DNA from: Endozoicomonadaceae bacterium
GTDB lineage: Bacteria; Pseudomonadota; Gammaproteobacteria; Pseudomonadales; Endozoicomonadaceae
Direction: 5' to 3'
DNA length: 64,000 bases
Assembly: GCA_023146365.1 (NCBI GenBank)
Contig: JAGLCE010000026.1
Span: 1-64,000 of the forward strand
Both the position numbers and the translations under genes were made by a program. Below, piece after piece: positions 1-9,290 of the stretch; position 1 is the stretch's first letter, and each line of letters starts with the position of its first letter. The notes beneath the pieces are model-generated. The model was not told the origin of the DNA. It saw only the letters and a program-made list of their open reading frames with translations, and made no database searches.

Positions 1-1
1 G

Positions 2-88
2 CGTTTCGGCTTCGTGTCAATCGCTTATTTTATCCTGCGAATAACACTGCGTTTGACGACCGAGCCGCTGAATAAATTGAGTCGCTAA
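2..88 (+). CDS. C-terminal end of a gene cut by the window edge, probably a membrane protein
   Basis: A reading frame is open from the first bases to a TAA and would encode about 28 residues. The stretch FGFVSIAYFILRITL is hydrophobic and is followed by a basic tail, as in the last transmembrane helix and cytoplasmic tail of an inner-membrane protein. Too little is present to name a family. It runs towards the convergent flavoprotein gene with about 65 bases between the two stops. The call rests only on the open frame and its hydrophobic pattern. Confidence 0.35.
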   Translation, partial: RFGFVSIAYFILRITLRLTTEPLNKLSR

Positions 89-153
89 TTTAAATCAGCA
101 GCTAAGACCAAGAGATTGGGCGGCGCAACGAAGGATACTTGCATGTCGATCCA

Positions 154-891
154 TTAACGAGAAAATGTATATTTCTCCCTTTTGATTTGCCGAGAACCAA
201 AACTTGCCTCACTGAGCCAAGTAACAGCATCATCAATCATCGCAGGATTACCACAGAGAAAAGCGAGGTCCCGATCTGGCGACAATCCTAAATGGGAAAA
301 ACGGTTCTGAACATAGCCAGAAAATTCATTCATCATAGAATCAGGGTTCGCCTCCCTGCTCAGACATACATCAAAAGAAACATGAGAATGCCGCGATGCT
401 AGAGCAGTAAATTCCTCACGGTAAATCATGTTATGACGATGCCTGACGCCCATCAAAATATGAAGAAAGACCCCATTAATGGCAGCCTTTTCCAGTTCCG
501 GCAACATGGCACGATACGGGGCCATACCCGTGCCCGTTCCTACAAGAACCAACCTTTTTGGCAACATTTCCGGTAATACAAGAAAACCAAAAGGACCGCT
601 GATGCCAAAATGTTCGCCCACCGCCGCTTCCTGAAAACAACGACTTGCCCGACCATCCAGTATCAGCGAGATCGCAATATCAATTTGACGTGAGGATGCA
701 CACTGGCTGGGTGAATTGGCAATGCTATAACTTCGCTTCAGTGTTGCGCCGTCAAGCTCAAACTGAACAGAAACAAACTGGCCGGCTCTAAAAGAGAAGG
801 TATCGTCTTCAAATTGAAACGCTAACTGCAGAGTATCATCCGAAAGCTGTGTCTTACTGATCAGCTCAACGTCAAAAACAGGCCGTGGCAT
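154..891 (-). CDS. fpr: Ferredoxin-NADP(+) reductase-like FAD/NAD(P)H oxidoreductase
   Basis: Cytoplasmic flavoprotein expected to move electrons between NADPH and ferredoxin or flavodoxin. The FAD-binding FR-type barrel fills roughly the first 95 residues and carries the RSYSIANSP motif that holds the flavin. The NAD(P)-binding half contains GTGTGMAPYRAML, LMGVRHRHNMIYREEF and a late FLCGNPAMIDD motif. It ends REKYTFSR, close to the REKYW-type end of bacterial Fpr proteins. At 245 residues it has the normal Fpr size. An upstream TTG is possible, but the ATG at 891 has GGAG six bases before it and is preferred. It lies just downstream of the GGDEF gene on the same strand. Related Rieske-type or CDP-6-deoxy reductases are less likely because no 2Fe-2S domain is present. 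Confidence 0.8.
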   Translation of the reverse strand: MPRPVFDVELISKTQLSDDTLQLAFQFEDDTFSFRAGQFVSVQFELDGATLKRSYSIANSPSQCASSRQIDIAISLILDGRASRCFQEAAVGEHFGISGPFGFLVLPEMLPKRLVLVGTGTGMAPYRAMLPELEKAAINGVFLHILMGVRHRHNMIYREEFTALASRHSHVSFDVCLSREANPDSMMNEFSGYVQNRFSHLGLSPDRDLAFLCGNPAMIDDAVTWLSEASFGSRQIKREKYTFSR

Positions 892-965
892 AGGTGACTC
901 CGAGGCAGTCAAAACAGATCGTCCCTAAGCATGCTTTATCTCACGTCGATGTCAACTCTGCGACG

Positions 966-3062
966 TCAGCCCGAATGACTACTCGGAAGCGTCACGAAAG
1001 ACTCAAGACGAGTAACAGGATTCGGAGCTCCCAGCAACAGCCCCTGCCCATGACCGCAACCTAGGTCTTTGACGAACTGTAACTGTTCTTCACTGTTGAT
1101 GCCTTTAGCGACTGTATTAATACCCATATCCGTTGCTAGGAAGGTTATGGCACGAATAATTCCCTCTACCGATGAATCCCGTCCAATCTCATGAATAAAA
1201 CCAGGATCAATTTTGACTGTATCTACGGTCAGTCGACGCAGATAACTCAATGCCGAAGCACCACTACCAAAGTTATCCAAGGAAATATGCACACCCATTT
1301 TTCTCAGCGCTTTCAAATCTTGGATAACGTTGGCCGAAATCTCATTCAGAAAATGTTCGGATATTTCTATTTCCAGGATCTGAGGCTCAAGATGCTGCTG
1401 CTCCAGCAAGGTTTCTACCAGCATTTTGATATTGGCATCTCGGCACTGCCTCAATGATAAATTCATTGCTAGTAGTGTCTGCGCTCGTTCAGGATCCCCT
1501 CTTCTCCACTGAGCCATTTCCTGACAAGCGTTATGGAACATCCACTCGCCCAGTGAACTCATCTGTTTAAGCTCCTCGACCAGCGGGAAAAACTCTTCCG
1601 ACAACCGTAGCTGACCATCGTATTCCCAGCGCACCTGCGTCTCAAAACCCGACACATGACCGGAGTTCAGCGCCACTACCGGCTCGTAAAACAGCTCAAA
1701 ATTACCTCGTTGCAGATCAGTTTTGAGTGCCTGCCTCATGCAGGCTTTTTGATGCTTCTCTTTTCGCATCTCATCAGTGAAGTACTTATAACCTTTTCGC
1801 CCACTCTTTTTGGTCACATACATGGCAACATCAGCAGCTTTAACTAGATCTTTCGGCGCTCTGCCAGACTCTGGCCAGACAGCGATTCCCACGCTGGTAC
1901 TGACATTCACCTCCCGTCCTCCCAGAGAGTGCGGACGGCAAACAGCCTCCACCACTTTGTCCGCCACCAACGTCACATTATCATGACTGGCAACATCATC
2001 CAGAACAATGGCAAATTCATCACCTCCAAAACGCGCCACCAAATCTCCGCGGCGCACACTGTGAGTTAATCGTTCCGCCACACTTTTCAACAGCTCATCA
2101 CCAAAATCATGCCCCAAGCTGTCATTAATGGACTTAAAGTGATCAAGATCCAGAAAAAAAACAGCCGTTAAATTTCGACTGATCTCACTGCGCATCAGTG
2201 AAGCAGTAAGAAATTCCATAAACAGCGTACGATTAGCCAGCCCAGTGAGAGCGTCATATTTGGCCATTCTCAAGAGATGCTCTTCCAGATGTTTACGTTC
2301 GGTAATATCCTGAAACACCAGAACACCTCCCAGCACTTCACCACTCGCTGCCTGTATCGGTGACGCACTAAACTCAACAGGTAGACTGCTCTCTTCACTG
2401 ATCTTTAACGTTCCGGTTTTAGAGATCGCCTTTTCTGGTGCTTCACTGTTCTCAGACCATTGCTTAATAATGTCGTTAACGCCTGGTTCCGTAAAAAATG
2501 GAAATATAGAGGTTTCGAGTAAAGAGTTCTCCTCCAACTGCAACAACTTGCAGGCAGCAGGATTGACAAAGGTAATGCCGCCTTCCATATTCATCCCAAA
2601 AATGCCTTCTGCAACAGAATCCAGAAGCATACGATTCTGCTCACTCAGATCACGTAGCTCCACGGCCTGTTTTGATAGATCTCGCCGCTGCTCTGCCAAC
2701 TTCAAAAAAACCTTGACCTTGCTTAGCACTATATCCTTATTGACCGGCTTATACAGGTAATCAACCGCACCCGCCTCATAACCTTCAGTGACATGCTTGT
2801 CTTCCTTGCTAATCGCTGTCACAAAAACAATAGGAACAGTGGCTGTTGATTGATTGTCACGCAGAAATCTGGCCGTCTCGAAGCCATCCATTCCAGGCAT
2901 TTGTACATCTAGCAGGATCACGGCAAATTCATGTCTGAGTGCCAGCCCCAGTGCTTCTTCACCCGATAACGCCTTGAAAATTTCAGCGTCAACCGATCTA
3001 AGCAGCTTACCCATTGCCAAAAGATTTTCTGGTTTATCATCGACGATCAGAATTTTAGGCAA
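966..3062 (-). CDS. Response regulator with REC-PAS-GGDEF-EAL domains (diguanylate cyclase; degenerate EAL)
   Basis: Cytoplasmic c-di-GMP signalling protein of 698 residues. Domains in order: REC (1-120, phospho-acceptor in VILLDVQMPGMDG), a short coiled coil, PAS (about 145-260), GGDEF (about 270-430) and EAL (about 440-690). The cyclase motif RFGGDEF is intact, with an RxxD inhibitory site (RRGD) five residues before it, so it should make c-di-GMP under product inhibition. The EAL half has lost key residues. The EAL motif reads ETQ, the usual DDFGTG reads DNFGSG, and the catalytic glutamate of AEGVE is a lysine (AKGIN). Phosphodiesterase activity is therefore unlikely. Translation appears to start at TTG, with AGGA nine bases upstream. 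The neighbouring cheB, cheR and hybrid kinase suggest that the kinase phosphorylates its REC domain; that link is inference. Confidence 0.88.
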   Translation of the reverse strand: MPKILIVDDKPENLLAMGKLLRSVDAEIFKALSGEEALGLALRHEFAVILLDVQMPGMDGFETARFLRDNQSTATVPIVFVTAISKEDKHVTEGYEAGAVDYLYKPVNKDIVLSKVKVFLKLAEQRRDLSKQAVELRDLSEQNRMLLDSVAEGIFGMNMEGGITFVNPAACKLLQLEENSLLETSIFPFFTEPGVNDIIKQWSENSEAPEKAISKTGTLKISEESSLPVEFSASPIQAASGEVLGGVLVFQDITERKHLEEHLLRMAKYDALTGLANRTLFMEFLTASLMRSEISRNLTAVFFLDLDHFKSINDSLGHDFGDELLKSVAERLTHSVRRGDLVARFGGDEFAIVLDDVASHDNVTLVADKVVEAVCRPHSLGGREVNVSTSVGIAVWPESGRAPKDLVKAADVAMYVTKKSGRKGYKYFTDEMRKEKHQKACMRQALKTDLQRGNFELFYEPVVALNSGHVSGFETQVRWEYDGQLRLSEEFFPLVEELKQMSSLGEWMFHNACQEMAQWRRGDPERAQTLLAMNLSLRQCRDANIKMLVETLLEQQHLEPQILEIEISEHFLNEISANVIQDLKALRKMGVHISLDNFGSGASALSYLRRLTVDTVKIDPGFIHEIGRDSSVEGIIRAITFLATDMGINTVAKGINSEEQLQFVKDLGCGHGQGLLLGAPNPVTRLESFVTLPSSHSG

Positions 3063-3139
3063 ATTACTGTCCTGTTCTGTTCTGTTATATTACTCATCAC
3101 TGCTGTCAAGGTTATGCGTCAAAAATTTTCACTGGTCTG

Positions 3140-3434
3140 ATATCTAGTGTGCTACTCTCGAATGTTACACGTCAACAATCTTTTAAATAGTTTATTCTTT
3201 ATTTGCTCAAGAAAAAACACAAAAGGTTTCCAAATAAATAGCTGCGAACCAGTCGAGACTGGCGTTACGGAGTGATAATTTATGAATACCTGCGTGCCGA
3301 GACAATAAATGATGAGCACTTTGACTGTTAAAGCTGACACACCTACCCTCCTCCTGAGTGGTTAGAACACCTATATCAACCCTTGCTATTTGATCATATC
3401 GCATGGGATATCAGCTCCCTTAGGCACATTCTGT
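3140..3434 (-). mobile_element. Degraded IS4-family transposase remnant (copy 1)
   Basis: On the minus strand, fragments such as VSFNSQSAHH and LSLRNASLDWFAAIYLETF align with the IS4-family N-terminal pattern (FNS..HHYHLG...RS.LSDAN). They are broken by a frameshift and an internal deletion. The stretch shares about 70% identity, by eye, with the better-preserved copy near 46.1-46.5 kb, in two blocks. One block is the 5' flank around CATATCGCATGGGATATCAG and the other is the region around CTGTTAAAGCTGACA. About 175 bases present in the other copy are missing here. It fills the gap between cheB and the GGDEF gene. No target duplication could be fixed with confidence. Confidence 0.55.
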
Positions 3435-3471
3435 TTTTTAAACCAAACAGTCGTGATCACTCATGAAACCC

Positions 3472-4044
3472 TTATTGCCCTGTCAGTTCAGTCAAGCGAT
3501 CAGCCAGTGCCAGCAGATCCATCACGCCATCTACGTCTGCATCAGCAATAGCAGCTTTTGGCATGACGTCATATTCCGCCGTTGTCGGCTCCTGAACCAG
3601 CACGACTCCTCCCCTCTGTTTAATTCGCTGAGCTCCAGCACTACCATCCCGATTTGCACCAGTAAGCACTACGCCAATCAATCTTGACGAAAAGGCATCA
3701 GCAGCAGACTCAAACAGTACATCGATCGAAGGCCTGGAATACGTTATTTTTCTGTCAACACTCAGACTGATACTGTGATCATCTTCTATCAACATGTGAT
3801 AACCGGGCGGCGCCATATAAATATGTCCGTTTTCAACCAGCTCCTGATCATCAGAAAAAGAGATGGGCAACGCGCTACTTTTGCTTAGATAGTCAATGAT
3901 GCCGTTATTTACACCAGCGTCAATATGTTTTACAACAAAAACAGGAACCGAAAAATCTTTATTCAGCGCGGAAAACAAGATGTCAAGTGCTTCAATCCCC
4001 CCAGCGGAGGCACCAATAACCACGGCTGAAAAAGTGCGCTCCAT
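3472..4044 (-). CDS. cheB: Stand-alone CheB-type protein-glutamate methylesterase
   Basis: Cytoplasmic esterase or deamidase that would remove methyl groups from receptor glutamates. At 190 residues it is only the catalytic domain; the usual N-terminal receiver domain of chemotaxis CheB (about 350 residues) is absent. The serine of GASAGG, the histidine of VKHI and the aspartate of TGANRDGSAG form the catalytic triad seen in CheB. Its ATG overlaps the cheR stop codon by one base (TAATG), so the two are translationally coupled. Lacking a REC domain and lying next to a hybrid kinase rather than cheA/cheW, it probably belongs to a CheB/CheR adaptation module for a sensor kinase rather than to classical chemotaxis. 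That role is inference. Confidence 0.88.
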   Translation of the reverse strand: MERTFSAVVIGASAGGIEALDILFSALNKDFSVPVFVVKHIDAGVNNGIIDYLSKSSALPISFSDDQELVENGHIYMAPPGYHMLIEDDHSISLSVDRKITYSRPSIDVLFESAADAFSSRLIGVVLTGANRDGSAGAQRIKQRGGVVLVQEPTTAEYDVMPKAAIADADVDGVMDLLALADRLTELTGQ

Positions 4045-4973
4045 TATTTAACCACCGTTTTTTTCCGATAGATTTTTTGATGGGCATCCACTGTCTCATA
4101 GAGGGAGTCAATATCAGCAAAGCGGATACTTTCACGACTCCCCAGACAGAGCACCCCTTTTAGACACATACTGTCATTAAAGAGGTTAAATACTCGATTT
4201 TTCAAATCTCGATTAAAATAGATCAGGACATTACGACAAATAATCAGATGCATTTCACCAAAGACACCATCAGTCACCAGGTTATGACTGGCGAAGGTCA
4301 TATTCTCCGAGAGCCTTCGATGAAATTTCAGTGAGCTGTAACGCTGGCGATAATACTGGCTCAATGAGCCTGAACCACCGGATTTCGTATAGTTTTCTTC
4401 GTGTAACGGAAGAGTGTCTGCATGATATATGCCCCGCCGTGCAATCTGCAATGACTCTTCATTCAGGTCAGTGGCGTAAATTTGGGCCCGATCAAGAATG
4501 CCTGCCTCTTCTAACAGAATGGCCATAGAATAGACCTCTTCACCGGTGGCGCATCCCGCATGCCAAATTTTGATGAAAGGCCAAGTTTTCAACCAAGGAA
4601 TCACTTCCTCTCTTAATTTAAGAAAGAAAGGCGGATCCCGAAACATCTCCGTTACGATGACAGACATATAACGCAATAGCTTTCCGAACATCGCTTCATC
4701 ATGCAATATGAGTGAAATCAACTCTGCGATATGGTGACAACCAGCTTCCTTCTGAAACTCTTGGATACGTCGTTTTATGGATGCTGGAGCATAATTGAGA
4801 AAATCATAGCCATAGTACTGCTTAACTGCATCCAATAACAATCGGACTTCCAGCGTTTCCAGTGATTTGGCATCATCCCGCTCGCTGGCTTCATCAAAAG
4901 ATGCTTCACTTTCATCGCTTGATGGCTTTATCAAGCCAGATTGCACGGTAGTCTGTTCACTCTTATCATTCAC
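4044..4973 (-). CDS. cheR: CheR-type protein-glutamate O-methyltransferase
   Basis: SAM-dependent enzyme that methylates glutamates in chemoreceptor-like sensors. The N-terminal CheR helical domain follows an acidic, Ser/Glu-rich extension of about 40 residues that standard CheR lacks. The helical part contains YAPASIKRRIQEF. The catalytic half has the SAM-binding AGCATGEEVYSMAI motif, YATDLNEESL and IICRNVLIYFN. Length is 309 residues against about 285 for E. coli CheR, the excess being the N-terminal extension. The start codon is GTG. It lies 50 bases after the hybrid kinase and overlaps cheB, so the three are probably one transcript. Confidence 0.9.
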   Translation of the reverse strand: MNDKSEQTTVQSGLIKPSSDESEASFDEASERDDAKSLETLEVRLLLDAVKQYYGYDFLNYAPASIKRRIQEFQKEAGCHHIAELISLILHDEAMFGKLLRYMSVIVTEMFRDPPFFLKLREEVIPWLKTWPFIKIWHAGCATGEEVYSMAILLEEAGILDRAQIYATDLNEESLQIARRGIYHADTLPLHEENYTKSGGSGSLSQYYRQRYSSLKFHRRLSENMTFASHNLVTDGVFGEMHLIICRNVLIYFNRDLKNRVFNLFNDSMCLKGVLCLGSRESIRFADIDSLYETVDAHQKIYRKKTVVK

Positions 4974-5024
4974 GAAGTAGATTTCCCTTCATGGTTTATA
5001 ACATCAACCAATCACCTATGCCGA

Positions 5025-8000
5025 CTAAACGATGTCATCCGACTTCTGCTGTAACCAAAGTTTCAGCATAGCTACCATCTTGTCCATATCAATGGGCTTG
5101 GTCATATAATCATTGGCGCCAGCTTCAATACATTTAGCCCGATCATCCGACATCGCCTTTGCCGTGAGCGCAATCACAGGTAAGTTATTGAATCGAGGAT
5201 TCGCTCTTATGCGACGGGTTGCCTCATAACCATCCATAACCGGCATCATAATATCCATTAGAACCAGCTCAATATCCGACTGCTTTTCCAGTTGTTCCAG
5301 AGCCAGTTCGCCGTTATCGGCTAGAACGATGTCCAGATGATATTTCTGCAAGGCTTTGGAGAGTGCAAAAGTATTACGCAGATCATCATCCACCAGCAGT
5401 ATTTTACGCCCTTTCAAGGCGCTGTCATCCGATAGTGCAGGTTTTGCCGACAGCCTCTTCGGATTTTCCGACTGTATACTATGCAGAAACAGATTAACCT
5501 CATCCATCAATCGATCTTCAGAATGCTCCCCTTTCATCACCATCGTTCTAGCAAACTCCGAGAGCTCACGGTGCTCTTCACGATCAATTTTCCGAGCAGT
5601 ATTGATAATCACCTGCGGCATGTCATCCCCTAACTGCTCCTGCAGCTCATGCAACAGTACCGTTCCATCCTCATCGGGAAGATCAATATCCATGATCAGA
5701 CAGTGATAGTGCTTTTTGTTCAACGCCTCTCTCAAATCATGTCCGTTGATCGCCACTTCAGCTTCAATACCCTGAGCAGATAGCGTGGCAATGGTTTTAA
5801 CCCGATTCTCTTCATCCGCATCAATAATCAATACCTTATGAATGTCATGATCATTGCTCTCCTTCAACGCGTCAAAAATGCTGACCAACTGCTTTTCTGA
5901 CACGGGTTTTTTGAGAAGTGCGGTCGCCCCTTTATTCAGTAACGTGGTCTCTATCTCCCGACCTGAAATAATATGAATCGGCATACTGCGACTGCCAGCT
6001 TGCTGTTTCAGTTGTTCGAGTACCGTCTCACCATCCATGTCTGGCAAACCAAGATCCAGCATAACCGCTTGAGGGCTGGTGCGTTTGGCAATATCCAACG
6101 CTTCTCTCCCAGAATGCGCAATAACACATTGAAAACCTGAGTTTTCCGCTACTTTTTTTAGAATAGAGGCAAACGTTTTATCATCATCAACAATTAACAA
6201 CGGTCGGTCAGAACCATCAAACGCTATATCGACAACGGGTTCTTTGTCAGGCTCTTTAGCGGGCTCCACCTCGCTAGCATGAGATATCTCTGAAGAGTGA
6301 TCCGATTCTGACAATATGACGATGTCACCCTCTGAAACAACTGCCCCTTCATCATCCGTCACTTCGCTTTTGGGTATATCAGGCACATAGAGTGTGAACG
6401 TTGCCCCTTGCCCTTCCTCACTGACTATCTGCATTTCACCACCGAGCAACACCGACATTTCTCGGGAAATGGAGAGTCCCAGCCCCGTTCCGCCATACGT
6501 GCGGCTAGTTGAACCATCGGCCTGCTGGAAAGCTTCAAAAATGCTCGCTTGTTTATCTGGCGAAATGCCGATACCGGTATCTTTAACGGAAAATCCAATC
6601 ACAGAAGAGGTCGTCTTTAGGCTTTTTCGGGAAAAGTGAACCTCTTCGCCAACCTTAAAGATCTTAAATGTGACACTCCCCTTTCCAGTAAACTTGATCG
6701 CATTCGATAGCAGATTCTTGATAATCTGCATCAACCTCTGTCCATCTGAATAGATATACTCTGGTAAATCTGACGTACGCATGGAGATATATTCTAACCC
6801 TTTGTCCTTGGCAACCGCTCCTAACTGATCATTCATCTGCCGCTCAATGGATTCCAGCAACACATCTTCATAATTAAGAACCAGTTTGCCCGCTTCCACT
6901 TTGGACAGATCAAGAATATCGTTAATCAGATGCAACAGATCATGCCCAACCGTATTGATAACAGTCGCAGACTCCACATCATCTTCTGTCAGATTCCCTT
7001 CATCATTGTCAGCCAGCATGCTTGCCAGAATCAGCATGCTGTTCAGTGGAGTTCTTAACTCATGGGACATATTTGCCAGAAATTCAGATTTGTAACGACT
7101 GGCCTCTTCGAGCTCTTTTGCCTTATCAATCAAGACGTTGCGAGCTTCCTCCGCCTCCACATTTTTAATCTCAATTTCTGCTTTTTGCCGAAACATGGAT
7201 TCGGTTTTTTCTTCCAGCTCCGTATTAGCCTGTTGCAGTTCCTCACTCTGACTTCTCAGCTCTTCCTCTGACTCACTCAATACTCGGGTTTTATGCTCCA
7301 ACTCCTGATTAGCAATACGTAAATCATCCTGCTTCTGAATCAACTCATTGGCTTGCATGGTTGTCTGCTTCAGCAGATTCTGAACCCGTTCACGGGCTTG
7401 AACTCGATTCAATACGATGCCAATGCTACTCAGTGATCCATCAATAAACTGCTGGGCATCGTCTTCAATGTCACCGAGCAGGGCAAACTCCAATACGCTG
7501 GTTACGTTGCCATCAAAGATGATGGGGATCACCAGAACCCGATCAGGTCGACTACGACCCAGCCCTGATGTAATCAGAAAATAATCATCGGAGACACTGA
7601 AACATATCGTCTGCCCCTCTTTGGCAACTTGTCCAGGCAGCCCCTCACCCATGTCGAATGAAATAGGGTGATCACTCGACACGTTGTAAGCATAACTGCC
7701 CATCATAACCAGCTGATTCTTATCAGAGAAAACATACATCGCTCCCATCTGAAATTTCAGATAACGACAGATGAAACTCAGGGTATTCTCACACAGTTCA
7801 GTCATGGACAAATCACCACGTAGTGCTTTGTTCAGATCGGTAAAACCACTCTGCAACCAGTCCCTCGACGCATTGTTAGCCTTAACTCGGTGCAGCTGTT
7901 CCATCATGAAGATGAAGCTGCGACTTAACTGGCCAATTTCATTGTTTTGCTCAATGACCTCACCTTTAACATACTCTCCGGAAGCAACTCGATTGACCCA

Positions 8001-9233
8001 GTCGTTGATCCTAACCAGCGGCGCCACAATTCGCCGAGTCACCATGAATGACAGCAGAAGTATCAATAGACCGGTCACTATTAGTACCATGAACAGCTTA
8101 TCCCTTAACTCCATAACAGATATAAATGCATCATCGAAACGCATCTCAGTCAACAGCAGCATGGGCACTCCCATGATGCTCATATGCCGATAGACCCCAA
8201 GTACCTTATCGCCTCTATAATTATTGTAAATTTTGAAATGGTCTACGAAACGATCATCCATAGTCTCGCTATGGCCATCATCAGACTGCTCTGACTGGTT
8301 ATCACTATCATCATCATCATCATGATGATGATTATACCCATCAACGGCTTGACGTTTCCTGTATGCCTCGAGATGATTCTGAGGTTCCATATACACACCC
8401 GAGGCTGGATCAATATGATTTAACCAGTCCATGACGGCCTCGCTGTTCATTTTCTGATGATCAGAGACGCTATCCTCTCCAGCCGAGAAATGTATATTTC
8501 CATCAATGTCAGCAAGGTAGGATGATATATGGTCACTGTCATCCACCTCCTGGCGTAGCAAACGACCCAATCTAGCCTGAAAGCGTTCTTTTATGGCAAG
8601 CGTACCGATCACGTTACGCTCCTCGTCCAACAGCGGCATGACCAAAAAGCTGACCACTTTCTTCCCAAATGGCTCATAATATTCTCGATCGGAACGGTGA
8701 AATTCACCCGTTTTCACCACCTGTTTGACCGTGGCACTCAGCCGAGTATCGGACCATTCGCCATCAAACATATTGTCACCTAAGTCCCAATATTTATTGA
8801 GGGTATACATCACATTACCGTTCTGATCGGCCAACAGAATATCGGTGTATTTTAAGAAATGGAGCAAATCGACGAATTTGTGAGCGTGCTCATCAACAAT
8901 TTTCTGGTACTGGTTACCAGAAAGGTACTCTCTCAGAGATAGATTCGAGACCTTCCAACTTTTTGTCAGATGCGGCAGAAAGTCTGTCGCTATCTTTGCA
9001 CTGAAAGAGAGGCTGCTGATAACACTGTCATGGTAATTATTGATTTGTCGAAATAGGAGCAGATTCACATGCCCCAATCTATGATGCGAATTGCGGATGG
9101 CACTATCTTTGGCGTCGAAGTGTTCGATTATGCCCAAAACCATCAACGGCACCAGAGATAAACCCATGAACCAGACCAACAATGTACGCCCCAGCCCTTT
9201 TCGATAGCTACTTCCGTTATCTTCACGATTCAT
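5025..9233 (-). CDS. Large hybrid sensor histidine kinase with three receiver domains
   Basis: Inner-membrane hybrid kinase of about 1402 residues. Order: TM1 (about 17-36), a long periplasmic sensor (about 37-377) containing a run of His and Asp residues (HHHDDDDD, near 300), TM2 (about 378-397), HAMP, GAF (about 458-610), a long coiled coil, HisKA with the phospho-histidine in FLANMSHELRTPLNS (near 725), and an ATPase domain (NAIKF, DTGIGI, GGTGLGL). Three REC domains follow, near 1009, 1131 and 1275, each with its acceptor aspartate (VMLDLGLPDMDG, IMDIDLPDEDG, LMDIMMPVMDG). There is no C-terminal Hpt domain. The ATG at 9233 is chosen because the longer frame would begin with an artificial LFLFLF run encoded by a hexamer repeat. 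It is followed by cheR and cheB. Its ligand cannot be told from the sequence. Confidence 0.88.
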   Translation of the reverse strand: MNREDNGSSYRKGLGRTLLVWFMGLSLVPLMVLGIIEHFDAKDSAIRNSHHRLGHVNLLLFRQINNYHDSVISSLSFSAKIATDFLPHLTKSWKVSNLSLREYLSGNQYQKIVDEHAHKFVDLLHFLKYTDILLADQNGNVMYTLNKYWDLGDNMFDGEWSDTRLSATVKQVVKTGEFHRSDREYYEPFGKKVVSFLVMPLLDEERNVIGTLAIKERFQARLGRLLRQEVDDSDHISSYLADIDGNIHFSAGEDSVSDHQKMNSEAVMDWLNHIDPASGVYMEPQNHLEAYRKRQAVDGYNHHHDDDDDSDNQSEQSDDGHSETMDDRFVDHFKIYNNYRGDKVLGVYRHMSIMGVPMLLLTEMRFDDAFISVMELRDKLFMVLIVTGLLILLLSFMVTRRIVAPLVRINDWVNRVASGEYVKGEVIEQNNEIGQLSRSFIFMMEQLHRVKANNASRDWLQSGFTDLNKALRGDLSMTELCENTLSFICRYLKFQMGAMYVFSDKNQLVMMGSYAYNVSSDHPISFDMGEGLPGQVAKEGQTICFSVSDDYFLITSGLGRSRPDRVLVIPIIFDGNVTSVLEFALLGDIEDDAQQFIDGSLSSIGIVLNRVQARERVQNLLKQTTMQANELIQKQDDLRIANQELEHKTRVLSESEEELRSQSEELQQANTELEEKTESMFRQKAEIEIKNVEAEEARNVLIDKAKELEEASRYKSEFLANMSHELRTPLNSMLILASMLADNDEGNLTEDDVESATVINTVGHDLLHLINDILDLSKVEAGKLVLNYEDVLLESIERQMNDQLGAVAKDKGLEYISMRTSDLPEYIYSDGQRLMQIIKNLLSNAIKFTGKGSVTFKIFKVGEEVHFSRKSLKTTSSVIGFSVKDTGIGISPDKQASIFEAFQQADGSTSRTYGGTGLGLSISREMSVLLGGEMQIVSEEGQGATFTLYVPDIPKSEVTDDEGAVVSEGDIVILSESDHSSEISHASEVEPAKEPDKEPVVDIAFDGSDRPLLIVDDDKTFASILKKVAENSGFQCVIAHSGREALDIAKRTSPQAVMLDLGLPDMDGETVLEQLKQQAGSRSMPIHIISGREIETTLLNKGATALLKKPVSEKQLVSIFDALKESNDHDIHKVLIIDADEENRVKTIATLSAQGIEAEVAINGHDLREALNKKHYHCLIMDIDLPDEDGTVLLHELQEQLGDDMPQVIINTARKIDREEHRELSEFARTMVMKGEHSEDRLMDEVNLFLHSIQSENPKRLSAKPALSDDSALKGRKILLVDDDLRNTFALSKALQKYHLDIVLADNGELALEQLEKQSDIELVLMDIMMPVMDGYEATRRIRANPRFNNLPVIALTAKAMSDDRAKCIEAGANDYMTKPIDMDKMVAMLKLWLQQKSDDIV

Positions 9234-9290
9234 ATTCAATATCCATAAAGTCTTTTTGCGGATTGATAATATTCTCGGACTATCGACATA

